From positions 1-36,672 of the forward strand of contig JACZKP010000061.1 of the NCBI GenBank assembly GCA_014860005.1: DNA of 36,672 bases, given 5' to 3'. The stretch is from Verrucomicrobiota bacterium. Lineage in GTDB: Bacteria > Verrucomicrobiota > Verrucomicrobiae > Limisphaerales > UBA11358. Every line of letters begins with the position of its first letter. Within the stretch, counting starts at the first letter, position 1. This document shows, in pieces, positions 1-8,487 of the stretch. Below the pieces are notes generated by a model. It did not search any database. It was not told the DNA's origin and saw only the letters and a list, made by a program, of their open reading frames with translations. The translations under genes were made by a program, and so were the position numbers.

Positions 1-60
1 CAGATCGCAGGGCAGAAACATCGGCGTCTGGCGATCCACATTTACAAAACGTGCAGACAT
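1..60 (-). CDS. IS1182-family transposase, N-terminal fragment
   Basis: Only the first 20 codons are inside the window, starting at the ATG at 60 and running off the left edge. They read MSARFVNVDRQTPMFLPCDL. The pattern S-x-R-F-V-x-V-D-R-Q-T-P-M-x-L-P is what I know as the opening of IS1182-family DDE transposases, which cut and rejoin DNA at element ends. The gene lies on the same strand as, and downstream of, the secreted-protein gene at 120-671. The assignment rests on a short stretch, so another IS5/IS1182-like group is possible. Whether the transposase is intact cannot be seen. Confidence 0.65.
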   Translation of the reverse strand, partial: MSARFVNVDRQTPMFLPCDL

Positions 61-136
61 GGCCTTTGGATCCGTACCGCCCCCTTTTTGTTCAAACTAT
101 TTTCAGAAATCTCTTCGCGCTAAGTCCGACAGGCTG
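1..136 (-). mobile_element. Partial IS1182-like insertion sequence (transposase-proximal end)
   Basis: The first 60 bases read on the minus strand as the beginning of a transposase, and the noncoding 61-136 would be its left end. Reading the minus strand, the gene at 120-671 runs into GCCTGTCGGACTTAG right after a palindromic CTAG (137-140), which I take as the likely element boundary and target site. The boundary is inferred from where the host reading frame loses family resemblance; the other end of the element lies outside the window, so the terminal repeats cannot be compared. Confidence 0.5.
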
Positions 137-671
137 CTAGCATGTAGAACGCGTGCCGGCAACGGACGTTGAAGAAGCTCAGGCTCTGCCCGTTGGTCCC
201 TTTGCCCACCCACCGCCACACAGAGTTGGTGGCGTGATTGCCAATCAACTCAAACGTCCGGTAAAGGTCGTATGCGTTGGTGTCCGGCGCGTGGATGATC
301 AACGTCACCGTCCGGTTGGTCACTTCCAGAATTTCAACCCATAGATCGTTGGTGGAGAAATTGTAGGCTTGGGGGCCACCACCACCACCCTCACCGCCTT
401 CGCCTTCCTCGGGCCAGGGCGGACCGCTTTCATCGCCCAGCCATACCTGCCGCCGGGCTGCCCGCAACTGGTCGTAATCCACCGCCAGATCATCGTAGGC
501 AAAGATGCCGTCGCCGAAGTCATACACGCTAACATCGAATGGCAGGAACGGCAGCGGCGGCCAGTTGGTGTGTTGCAGCGAGTAAAAATTCTGTGCCAAG
601 GCCAGCGTACCGCCCAGTGCCAGGAAGAGGCCCAAGGCCGCCAGCCGCACCATCCGTCTGAGTGATTTCAC
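120..671 (-). CDS. Secreted hypothetical protein, probably 3'-truncated by an IS
   Basis: I do not recognise a functional family. I prefer the GTG start at 671 because AGGAAG (676-681) lies 4 bases upstream and the product then opens with a classical signal peptide: a basic n-region (K, R, R), a Leu/Ala-rich core and an Ala-x-Ala-Gln-like cleavage region. An upstream ATG at 770 would add an unlikely hydrophilic extension. The mature part is rich in aromatic residues and Asp and has a Glu/Gly-rich linker with five consecutive Gly. The last third, with FELIGNHATNSVWRWVGKG and then FFNVRCRHAFYML, resembles the beta-rich repeat module that usually precedes a Ser/Asp/Gly-rich tail in verrucomicrobial secreted proteins. 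Here the frame stops a few codons after the putative IS boundary, so the last residues are probably encoded by the IS. Confidence 0.6.
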   Translation of the reverse strand: MKSLRRMVRLAALGLFLALGGTLALAQNFYSLQHTNWPPLPFLPFDVSVYDFGDGIFAYDDLAVDYDQLRAARRQVWLGDESGPPWPEEGEGGEGGGGGPQAYNFSTNDLWVEILEVTNRTVTLIIHAPDTNAYDLYRTFELIGNHATNSVWRWVGKGTNGQSLSFFNVRCRHAFYMLAACRT

Positions 672-877
672 GATGCTTCCTGAGTTTGTTACCCTTGATG
701 ACTCTGCAGTGACTGTGATGGTGAAGCCATAAACTTGCCTTTCCCGGCCGTTCCCGAATTGCCTGACCAACCAACAATTCGTTTCTACAACCGAACCGGG
801 CGGAAATACAAGTGAATTCTCAGGGCAAATTCGTCGCCAAGTCAGTCAACGCCGGGCAAAGCAATCGGCCGCCCCGC

Positions 878-2164
878 CTATGGCAACGCGGGGACGGCGT
901 TAATCTGCGTCTCCGGGTTTTTCCCCAATTGCAATCGGCCGGAAATGGTGGAGTTGGCCGGCATGGGTAGTAGCTGCTGCATCTGCGTGGATTGCCCGCC
1001 GGCAACACCAGCGGCAGGACTGGCTTGCTGAATGGAGATCACATTCGTTGGCATCAGGATGTTGCCGGCAAACACCACGGGTTGCTGCAAGGTGCGGTTG
1101 GTGCCGGTGACACGGAAATTGAAGGCCTGGTTCAACGGCAGTCCGCGCTTGGCCTCGTCGTCGGCCTGCGTCACAGCGAACTGGCCTTGCGTTGCCGGTT
1201 CGGCGGCTTCTTTCCGTGTCTGGGCGGTTGCGGCGGAGCGGTCAATCGGCGGCAATTCGATGGAACCAATGTATGTGGACCCGTCGCTGTCCACCACCCG
1301 AAGCTGGCTGCCGTCTTGTTCCACGCGGAAACTGGCGAGCACTTGCGGTCGGACTGGGGCGCTTCCGGCAAGGCTGCGGGCCGCAGGTTCCACCGGGGTC
1401 TGAACAAATCTCTGACTCAACGTGGCTGGCGCTGACGCCGATATTCCGTATCGGTCAACCGCTGGAGTTGTCCGCGTGGGAGCAGGCGCAGTGGGCGAAG
1501 AGGCAGGCGGCGGCGGCATGGCCTGCGGAGCAGTCGAACGCGCGTAGTTCTCGGGGGCTGGATCGCTTCGCGCCACTCCCAGACTTCTCGAGGGGGCGGC
1601 GACTGGCGTCGGCGGTTCTGAACCAATGCTTCGGTCGGCCAGCGGCGCAGTCTGGAATGCTGGCGGAGGCGGGCCAGCGCCGCGCGTGGGCGCTACCGTG
1701 GTCAACGGACGGGAACGCTCCACCATCAAGTTGTCCTGCTCCAGCTTGAGTGGAGGCTCCGCCAGAGTTGGAGTCGCTGCGGCTCGATGTACTGGCAGAG
1801 CCGCTTCGGCCGCTTCGGAGCGGGTGGCAGGATTCTCCCGCGATGGCGCAGGCGGCTGGGAATCGGCCTTCGCCAGTTCGGCGGCACCCGGCTGTGGCTT
1901 CTGCTGTTGGACGAGCGTCCAGACGCCAAGTGTGAGCACCATCAGGACGGGCAATGCCCAAACCAGCCGCGGCCATAAGTTTTTCCAACCGAGCGCGCCT
2001 GGCCTTCCGCCCGTCGCCGCGCTTTTGGCCGGATATTGTCGCGCCACCTCGCCCTGCAATACCTGCCGGTTGGCCGGATGCAGTTCAAGCGGCGCACCAG
2101 TTTCCTCACCACGCCGTTTGGCGCAGCGGCGCAGCAGTTTTTCAATTGGGCGTTCGTTTTCCAT
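878..2164 (-). CDS. Pro/Ala-rich single-pass membrane protein, candidate anti-sigma factor
   Basis: This 428-residue protein is encoded 7 bases downstream of the ECF sigma factor gene, so the two are almost certainly one operon. An N-terminal charged cytoplasmic segment (residues 1-62) contains an ERPIEKLLRRCAKRR stretch. A single transmembrane helix follows (about 65-86), then a long low-complexity region rich in Pro, Ala, Ser and Thr (about 87-270). The C-terminal part (about 275-428) has beta-like segments such as FRVEQDGSQLRVVDSDGSTYIGSIE-type sequence and FNFRVTGTNRTL. Gene position and topology fit a membrane-anchored anti-sigma factor whose outer part senses the envelope. No zinc-binding ZAS motif (HxxxCxxC) is visible, so the role is inferred from context only. 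Confidence 0.6.
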   Translation of the reverse strand: MENERPIEKLLRRCAKRRGEETGAPLELHPANRQVLQGEVARQYPAKSAATGGRPGALGWKNLWPRLVWALPVLMVLTLGVWTLVQQQKPQPGAAELAKADSQPPAPSRENPATRSEAAEAALPVHRAAATPTLAEPPLKLEQDNLMVERSRPLTTVAPTRGAGPPPPAFQTAPLADRSIGSEPPTPVAAPSRSLGVARSDPAPENYARSTAPQAMPPPPASSPTAPAPTRTTPAVDRYGISASAPATLSQRFVQTPVEPAARSLAGSAPVRPQVLASFRVEQDGSQLRVVDSDGSTYIGSIELPPIDRSAATAQTRKEAAEPATQGQFAVTQADDEAKRGLPLNQAFNFRVTGTNRTLQQPVVFAGNILMPTNVISIQQASPAAGVAGGQSTQMQQLLPMPANSTISGRLQLGKNPETQINAVPALP

Positions 2165-2171
2165 TTGCCAG

Positions 2172-2798
2172 CTACAAGTTAGACGGGAATGCGCCGGTTT
2201 TCTCCCCGGAAAAGACGCGGCGGGCGATTTCCTCCAGCCGATCCAGGCATTTGCTGAGACGCGAACTGACGGTTTTGGGATTGAGCTGCAACTCTTTGCT
2301 CAGTTCGTCATAGCTCAAGTCGCCGAAATAGCGCAGCTCAATGATTTCCCGGCACGGCTCGCCCACTTCATCCAGTGCCGCGCGGACCAGTTCCAATTTC
2401 TCCGCATTGAGCAAATCCGTGTCCGGCGACGCCGCGTGGCTTGGCGGATCAATCGTCAATCCGGTTTCCGGGTCTTCGGCCTGGAGCGACAGGGGCAACT
2501 GCCCGCCGCCGCGTTTTATCGCGTGCTGCTTTTCGCGGTAGTCACGCGCCTTGTTGGCGGCGATGCGGAACAGCCAGGTTTGAAACTGGCTCCCGCCCTG
2601 AAACGCGTTGAGGTTCTTGATGACCGAAAGGAAGACTTCCTGGCAAATCTCTTCGACATCCTCGCGGGTGAAATCCGCGCCAAGCTGAAAAACGAAGCGC
2701 CCCGCCGCCGCGTAATGCCGGTCAAACAATTCATCCCAGGCCTCCGCGTCACCGCGACGACAGCAGGCCAGCAACTCGGTTTCAGCCAAGGACTTCAT
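2172..2798 (-). CDS. RNA polymerase sigma factor, ECF sigma-70 family
   Basis: The 208-residue product directs RNA polymerase to a specific promoter set. Region 2 is at about residues 8-95, with the DVEEICQEVFLSVIKNL helix and the FQTWLFRIAANKARDYRE segment typical of -10 recognition and core binding. Region 4 is at about 140-195, with a helix-turn-helix in CREIIELRYFGDLSYDELSKEL followed by TVSSRLSKCLDRL. An acidic linker, somewhat longer than in minimal ECF sigmas, separates them. The ATG at 2798 gives an N-terminus of normal length. The downstream membrane-protein gene starts 7 bases after the stop, the usual layout for a sigma and its regulator. The target regulon cannot be read from the sequence. 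Confidence 0.93.
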   Translation of the reverse strand: MKSLAETELLACCRRGDAEAWDELFDRHYAAAGRFVFQLGADFTREDVEEICQEVFLSVIKNLNAFQGGSQFQTWLFRIAANKARDYREKQHAIKRGGGQLPLSLQAEDPETGLTIDPPSHAASPDTDLLNAEKLELVRAALDEVGEPCREIIELRYFGDLSYDELSKELQLNPKTVSSRLSKCLDRLEEIARRVFSGEKTGAFPSNL

Positions 2799-2950
2799 GC
2801 GGTCAGAATTTTACACGGGAGGCCGTGCAACCGCCAGACTTTGCCATGCATTCGGGATGGCGGGATTGAGGAGCCGCCATCGCTTTGGCCAATGGCCGGA
2901 CAAGGTTTATCAATTAACACCCTCGCCAGGCGCGCGGTTAAAGTCCGCGC

Positions 2951-3142
2951 ATGAAAACAAACCGGACGCTCCGTTGCGTTGGCCGACTACGGCTTTGGGC
3001 TGGTCTGCTCGCGCTGCTGCTGATAGTCTGCGCCGAATTCTGGATGGTGTGTCGTTTCAGTCGTGATTGCGCGCGAAGCGTGGCCTTGGAAACCGTGCCG
3101 GCCGGGTTTCCCGTTTCTGACGTTCACTTCGTCGTGCGATAA
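2951..3142 (+). CDS. Small single-pass membrane protein (tentative)
   Basis: A 63-residue frame lies 30 bases upstream of the DUF2339 gene on the same strand. It encodes a basic N-terminus (KTNRTLRCVGRLR), one strong hydrophobic segment (about residues 15-35, WAGLLALLLIVCAEFWMV), then a short tail. The positive-inside pattern and the proximity to the next gene make it plausible. There is no clear ribosome-binding site and I recognise no family. In a GC-rich genome an open frame this short can arise by chance, so treat it as a candidate. Confidence 0.33.
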   Translation: MKTNRTLRCVGRLRLWAGLLALLLIVCAEFWMVCRFSRDCARSVALETVPAGFPVSDVHFVVR

Positions 3143-3172
3143 GCCCCCGCCCACCCGGGCGACGATCAATAT

Positions 3173-6073
3173 ATGAACGAACCGGAACGTTCGGAGTTGG
3201 AGCGGCTCAAGCAGCGTCAAACGCGGCTGGAACAGGAATTGTCACGATTGGGCGCGGAGTTGAAGTCGCTGGAAAACCGATTGGGGGTGGCGGCTCCCGT
3301 CTCGGCAACGGACTTAAAACCGGCCGTTGCTCCCGCGTCAGTTGCAGCGGCGGAAACTGCCGGCACGATTCGGCAAATGCCTTCGTCTATTCCGCCGGTC
3401 ATTCCGCCGGCGGTGTCCCTGGCGCAATCGCTGAACGAGGCGAGGACTCAAAAGACACCAGCGACCCCTGCCGAACCCAATCCAGTGATTACGCCAGCAC
3501 CCATGGCAAATCCTTTGCCAACCGCTGCGTCAGTGGCGCCGGAGGTTGCGGCGCAAGCCGCCAAATCTTCTCTGGAAATGCGCGTGGGCACGTACTGGCT
3601 CGTGCGCATTGGCGTGGTGATGCTGTTGACCGGTCTGGTCTTTTTCGGGAATTACGCCTACCAGAATTACGTGGTCCGGTTCGGACCGGTGGGCAAAGTC
3701 GTGTTGCTCTACCTCGCCAGCGGGCTGCTGCTGGCCGCGGGCTTGTGGTGGCAACGCAAGTCGCTCAAGGAGTCTCTGCGCAATTACGCGCAAGTGTTGT
3801 TCGCCGGCGGGCTGGCGGCGGTTTATTTCACTACGTACGCGGCGCATCACTTCGAGAACTTGCGGGTCATTGAAAGCGCCTTGCTGGATGGCGTGTTGCT
3901 GCTGGCGTGGGCGGGATTCATGGTCTGGATTGCCGACCGCAAGAAATCCGAGGTGCTGGCGCTGTTCGCTGTCGGCCTGGCTTACTACACCTCGGTCATT
4001 ACGCGCGTTGGTTCCTTCACGCTGTACTCGAATCTCGTGCTGACGATGGCCGCGGTGTTTTTCCTCGTGCGCAATCGTTGGGCGGGGATTTCGTGGGCGA
4101 GTCTGGTGGCGACCTACGCCGCCTACGCGTGGTGGCGATTCTTCCACGGGGGCGAGGGCTGGCGTTGGGTAGGCGCGGACGAAGGGCTTTGGTTTGGCGC
4201 TTCATTCCTCTACGGCTACTGGCTGATCTTCACGGTGGCGGTGTTCCTCTCAAAGCATGAGAACATCGCCGGAGAACGGCGCGCGGCGTTCCTCACATTC
4301 AACAACGGCGCGATGTTCACGCTGTTCGTGCTGACGATGCTCCAGGTGGACACGGCCAAATTCTGGCTGTTCTCGCTCAGTTACGGGGTCGTCTTGCTGG
4401 CGCTTGCGGAAATGTCCCGAAGATTCCTGGCTGCCGAACCCATCACGAAAAACGCCTACCTCACGCAAGGGCTGCTGTTGGTCACACTTGGGTTCGTCGC
4501 GAAGTTCTCCGGACTGCAACTCGCGCTCGTGCTCGCGGCTGAGAGTGTTGTGTTGCTCGTGCTCGGCACCCAGCGGAAGAATCTCGTGCTGCAATTCGGC
4601 GCCTACCTTTCGGGCGCGCTGGCGGTGGGCTGGGGCATAGATGGCTTGGAGCGCAACGACACCCGTGGACTCTGGCTCGGCACGACGCTCGGCGCGATGA
4701 TGGCCTTTAACGCCTTCTGGGCGCATCGCCAAATCGCCTTAGAGAATCGTGATTTGCTCCGGCCCGTGCCGGCTTACTTCGTCGTCCTTGCCCAAGTGAT
4801 CTGGCTGGCGACGACTTCGTTCAACACCACCGCGGACAATACTCCGCTGGTGCTGGCGATAATAGCCGTAGCGCTGACGGCTTCCATTTACGTTTTGCGG
4901 GTGCGTGAGTTCGCGGTGTTGGGCCAGGGATTTTTGCTGCTGGCGCATCTGATCTGGCTGTCACGCAATGTTGGCTTTACCCCAACTCCGCCGTGGTGGA
5001 ATCCGGTCCTGCTCCTGGCGATCACGCTTGATCTGAGCCACTGGTGGCAGCGGCAGAAAGTCGTGGAATCGGCCACCGCATTTGGCGTCGGGTGTCAAAT
5101 CGCTTTTGCTCTGGCCATTGTCGGCGTCGCCTGCGTTTGGCTGGAGCCACTAATGAGCGCTCCGCACTGGCTGGCGTTCACCAGTTTGCTGGCGCTGGCG
5201 GTGACGGCGTATGGCGTGCTCACCCGCGCCTACCCGCTGGCCGTCAGCGCGCAGATATTCCTGGTGATCAGTCTCGGGCAATTCGCCATGCAACTCTGGC
5301 AGGGCCGGCCCGCTTGGTGGTTCTCCGCCGCACCGATTGCGGCGCTGGGATTGTTGTCGGCTGCCACCGTGCGATGGTTTGCGCGCCGGCCCGATGCTCG
5401 TCCCCAGGTGCGGGAACCGCTGCTGCAACTGGCCATGATCTACCGCTGGTTCGCGCTCGTGATGTCCATCTGGTGCGTGGAGGAATATGTGCCAGCCCGC
5501 GAGCGCATCTGGGTGCTGGCGGCGTTGGGTTTCGCGGTCTTTCTCCTTGCCGGTTGGCAGCGCAATCGCGAGGCGCTGCTGTTCGGCGCGGCGTTCACGG
5601 TGGCCGGCCTGACCTTGTTCTGGTGGCCGCCGCATCGCGACATGCTGATGTACGCGCCCAATCTGCTCGCCATATTTGCCCTGCTCACGCAGCAACAACT
5701 CGCTCGCCGCAAACCAGAACGCTACGACCTCGACGAGCGCCTCCACAGCGCGGTGATTGTCCTCGGGGCATTGAGCGCGTGGCGCTTCGTCTGGTGCTGG
5801 GTGCTGAGCAGTGCCGGCAACGATTATCTCACCGCCAGTTGGTCCGCGCTGGCGCTGGCGTTGTTCGCGGCCGGCATCTTCGTGCGGGAGCGAATGTATC
5901 GCTGGGCAGGGCTGGCGGTGCTGGCCACGGCGCTGGGTCGCGTGGTTGTGATTGACGTGTGGAAGCTGGAAACCATTTACCGCGTTTTGAGTTTCATGGC
6001 GCTGGGGATTGTGTTGCTGGTACTTGGTTTCATCTACATCAAATTCGAGGACAAAATCCGCCGATGGTTGTGA
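3173..6073 (+). CDS. DUF2339 polytopic membrane protein
   Basis: This 966-residue inner-membrane protein begins with a short coiled coil (residues about 3-40, heptads in ERLKQRQTRLEQELSRLGAE), then a Pro/Ala-rich linker to about residue 120. From about residue 130 there is a long run of hydrophobic helices, probably more than 20. The first membrane block, with LEMRVGTYWLVRIGVVML and the following G-N-Y-A-Y segment, is the signature of DUF2339. Members are large predicted membrane proteins of unknown function, and length and architecture match. The ATG at 3173 places the coiled coil first, as in family members. The next gene downstream is convergent, so it stands alone or with the small frame at 2951-3142. 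Confidence 0.88.
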   Translation: MNEPERSELERLKQRQTRLEQELSRLGAELKSLENRLGVAAPVSATDLKPAVAPASVAAAETAGTIRQMPSSIPPVIPPAVSLAQSLNEARTQKTPATPAEPNPVITPAPMANPLPTAASVAPEVAAQAAKSSLEMRVGTYWLVRIGVVMLLTGLVFFGNYAYQNYVVRFGPVGKVVLLYLASGLLLAAGLWWQRKSLKESLRNYAQVLFAGGLAAVYFTTYAAHHFENLRVIESALLDGVLLLAWAGFMVWIADRKKSEVLALFAVGLAYYTSVITRVGSFTLYSNLVLTMAAVFFLVRNRWAGISWASLVATYAAYAWWRFFHGGEGWRWVGADEGLWFGASFLYGYWLIFTVAVFLSKHENIAGERRAAFLTFNNGAMFTLFVLTMLQVDTAKFWLFSLSYGVVLLALAEMSRRFLAAEPITKNAYLTQGLLLVTLGFVAKFSGLQLALVLAAESVVLLVLGTQRKNLVLQFGAYLSGALAVGWGIDGLERNDTRGLWLGTTLGAMMAFNAFWAHRQIALENRDLLRPVPAYFVVLAQVIWLATTSFNTTADNTPLVLAIIAVALTASIYVLRVREFAVLGQGFLLLAHLIWLSRNVGFTPTPPWWNPVLLLAITLDLSHWWQRQKVVESATAFGVGCQIAFALAIVGVACVWLEPLMSAPHWLAFTSLLALAVTAYGVLTRAYPLAVSAQIFLVISLGQFAMQLWQGRPAWWFSAAPIAALGLLSAATVRWFARRPDARPQVREPLLQLAMIYRWFALVMSIWCVEEYVPARERIWVLAALGFAVFLLAGWQRNREALLFGAAFTVAGLTLFWWPPHRDMLMYAPNLLAIFALLTQQQLARRKPERYDLDERLHSAVIVLGALSAWRFVWCWVLSSAGNDYLTASWSALALALFAAGIFVRERMYRWAGLAVLATALGRVVVIDVWKLETIYRVLSFMALGIVLLVLGFIYIKFEDKIRRWL

Positions 6074-6157
6074 GCGGCGGCACGGGATGAGAATTGGCAG
6101 ACCAGTTGAGCCGCGCCCATGTTGGGAGGTCCCCAGTTGTTTTTCGGTATGGAGGCA

Positions 6158-6179
6158 TTGCATTGACTTGAGAATGCAA
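6158..6179. repeat. Inverted repeat between convergent genes
   Basis: TTGCATT (6158-6164) and AATGCAA (6173-6179) form a perfect 7-bp stem with an 8-base loop, in the 138-base gap between the converging DUF2339 and BNR_4 genes. It could attenuate transcription in either direction, but neither strand has a U-rich run after it, so it is not a standard intrinsic terminator. Confidence 0.3.
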
Positions 6180-6211
6180 GGCTGCTTCCGCCTCCGTGTG
6201 CATTTCCGGTT

Positions 6212-8482
6212 TCAGTCGCCAAAGGGCACCAGTTGCGGAGTCGCAAACGGTCCGGGCATATCGTAAGGCAACTGCCACACTTGCGTGCCCTCCGAATTGC
6301 TGAAGTAAAGTCTTGAGGGCGTGACTTGCGTGGGATCGCCATCGGCCCAGAACGCGAAGAACGGGTCTTTCGCCTTCACTGGGCGGCGCGCGTAGGTGTG
6401 ATTGTAAACACTGTTGGTCGTAATCTGCCGGTCCATCGTCCACGTCGCACCCTGGTCCCCGCTCGACCACAACGCCATTTCACCACCGGTCTGATACAAC
6501 TGCGGCCCGGCTTCAGTTGGACCGATGATGAGCCAGCGATCAGGCCGGATGTAGAGGCTGCCGAAGTCGTAATTGTGAGTGGAAGTTGTCACCGCGCTGG
6601 TGATCCATTCCGTGCCGTTCCAGCGCGTGATCGTCCAGGTGCGCGGATCGTTCAGCGGGCCGGGCTGATATCCGCTGCTGGTGATGTAGAGCAGGATGGG
6701 ATGTCCGTTGGTGTCGAAGTTCAAGTCCAGGGTGTACATCAGTTTTCCCTGCGCGGAATAGTTGATCACGCGCGCCGGATTGTCCGCCGTGCTGAGCGGC
6801 ATGGTGAGCGGGACGCCAGCGGCCGTGGTCCAGGTGACACCGTAATTCGTGGTCTGAACGTAATAGAGGTCCGTGCGCTGATCCACGTTGCCGCCGGGAT
6901 GCCGGTTGAAGAACGAGGCGATCAAGTTGTTGCTGCTTACGTTGCTGACCTGATAATGGCCGCCGATGCCCGCCAGTTTTTGGTGCGCGCTCCAGTTGAC
7001 GCCGTTGGTGCTCGTTTCCCAATACAACTCGCGGCCGGCGGTGTATTTGGTGAACAGATTAAAGAAACCGAATCCGGGAACGTGCCACGGCTGCGGATAA
7101 GTCATCACGTCCTGCCGGATGAATTCAAACTCCGCCACGCTGTACGGCTGCGTGCTGCGAAACTTCCAACCAGGACGACTGTTGCCTCGTCCGCTGACAA
7201 ACAGCCAGATATGGCCCGCTTCATCAATGGAGATGGCCGGATTATCGTGCGGATCGTTCACGCCCTGCTTGTCCAACACCAAGGTTGGCCGCGGTACTTG
7301 GTGCGTCGCGTGGTCGTACTCCGAAGCCATAATCAGCAGATGCCGCTGGCCCTTGATGGTGCCGCCGTAAACGAAAAACGTCTTGTCCACTTCGGGCGCG
7401 TAAATCGCGATGGGGATATGATTCGCGGTGTAGGTTCCCAATCCGCCGGAATACTTGTCGCCGTATTCGGAAAACTGCCCCAGCGTAAACCAGATGCCGC
7501 GATAGCCGTCGCTCCTCCCCGGCGGCGGCAATTTTTTCACGCGATAGAATTCCGCGATGTTCGTTGCGAACTGATTCGTGAACCACGCCTCCAGTCCGCT
7601 GCCCGGAAGAATGGCCAGCGGCGACCACTCGGGCGGACTTAGCGTGTCCGTCATCTCGACGAGATACTCGGCATCCGCCTTGGTCTGAAACGAAAAACTG
7701 AAGCCTTCCGTGTGGGTGGTTGCATTGGTTAATACAATAGTCTCCGGCGGAACGTATGGGACTTCGGCAGTGATCAGGATATTGTCCACCTCGCCATACG
7801 CTCCGGTTGGTCCGCGAATTCCGCCAATCCGCAACCGGCTGTAGCGTGTGCCGAGCGGGTGATTATTGCGCCACGGAAGATTCGTGGCGATGAGCGCATT
7901 GTCCACCTTCAAATCCCAACTCTGAAACGCCGGCCCGCTCAGGTAATTGATCATTTCGATCCGATGCCAGTTCGTGTCGAGATCGCGGACGGGAATCCAG
8001 TTCGCGCCATCGTAATAACAAAACTTGTTCGTGACCGTGCCCCAACCCAGCAGACTGACTTCGCCGCCGGAAGTCGGGAGCAGGAACACATCCAGCGTGC
8101 GTGGGCCGGCGGTGGACGCACGGGCGTCGAAGCGGATCGTCAACACGCCGTTGGAAACCGCTGGAAAATTCAGATGGTCAACGTTGTCCACGCCGGTTTG
8201 ACTGCGGCGCAAAACCTTGCCATAAACGCCATCGCTGAGTTCCACAATCTGGGCGGGCGTGGAGGAAGCCGGCTGCCAGCTTGCCTGGCCGTCCGTTACG
8301 GCCGTGAGATTCCCGGGCGGATAAATGAGATTGTTGGTGAAGCCGCCCACATCCGCCAGGACCAGCGATTGATTGGTCTGGGCGGCGAGCGGCCAATGAA
8401 GACAACAAACGGCGAAGGATCCAACTATGAGGCAGCATGCAGTCCATGAATGCAGTTGTTGTGGACGGTAGTTCGCTCTCAT
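6212..8482 (-). CDS. Secreted BNR_4-family beta-propeller protein, probable polysaccharide-active enzyme
   Basis: The product is about 756 residues. I choose the ATG at 8482, which falls 5 bases after the stop of the upstream gene, giving a 35-residue Sec signal peptide ending in WPLAAQ. A jelly-roll/LamG-like domain (about 45-240) contains the VDNILI motif. It is followed by a BNR repeat domain of the BNR_4 type (about 325-735). Recognisable pieces are SDGYRGIWFTLGQ, HDNPAISIDEAGHIWLFVSGRG, then repeated S/T-x-D-x-G-x-T-W-like blades. BNR_4 proteins include ulvan lyases (PL24/PL25) and many uncharacterised secreted proteins, so a role in acidic polysaccharide breakdown is likely, though the substrate is unknown. 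A purine-rich GAGAAGG abuts the start codon, an unusually short spacing. It is coupled to the beta-helix protein gene upstream. Confidence 0.82.
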   Translation of the reverse strand: MRANYRPQQLHSWTACCLIVGSFAVCCLHWPLAAQTNQSLVLADVGGFTNNLIYPPGNLTAVTDGQASWQPASSTPAQIVELSDGVYGKVLRRSQTGVDNVDHLNFPAVSNGVLTIRFDARASTAGPRTLDVFLLPTSGGEVSLLGWGTVTNKFCYYDGANWIPVRDLDTNWHRIEMINYLSGPAFQSWDLKVDNALIATNLPWRNNHPLGTRYSRLRIGGIRGPTGAYGEVDNILITAEVPYVPPETIVLTNATTHTEGFSFSFQTKADAEYLVEMTDTLSPPEWSPLAILPGSGLEAWFTNQFATNIAEFYRVKKLPPPGRSDGYRGIWFTLGQFSEYGDKYSGGLGTYTANHIPIAIYAPEVDKTFFVYGGTIKGQRHLLIMASEYDHATHQVPRPTLVLDKQGVNDPHDNPAISIDEAGHIWLFVSGRGNSRPGWKFRSTQPYSVAEFEFIRQDVMTYPQPWHVPGFGFFNLFTKYTAGRELYWETSTNGVNWSAHQKLAGIGGHYQVSNVSSNNLIASFFNRHPGGNVDQRTDLYYVQTTNYGVTWTTAAGVPLTMPLSTADNPARVINYSAQGKLMYTLDLNFDTNGHPILLYITSSGYQPGPLNDPRTWTITRWNGTEWITSAVTTSTHNYDFGSLYIRPDRWLIIGPTEAGPQLYQTGGEMALWSSGDQGATWTMDRQITTNSVYNHTYARRPVKAKDPFFAFWADGDPTQVTPSRLYFSNSEGTQVWQLPYDMPGPFATPQLVPFGD

Positions 8483-8487
8483 CCTTC

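Noticed and set aside
872..893. Hairpin CCCCGC/GCGGGG as terminator of the sigma operon
   Set aside because: It spans the stop codon of the 878-2164 gene and has no U run on the minus strand; could be chance in GC-rich sequence.
1626..2954. 442-codon open frame on the plus strand
   Set aside because: Antisense to the sigma and partner genes, without a start region or recognisable composition.
5150..6163. 337-codon open frame on the minus strand
   Set aside because: His/Arg/Gln-rich mirror of the DUF2339 gene, typical of antisense frames in GC-rich DNA.
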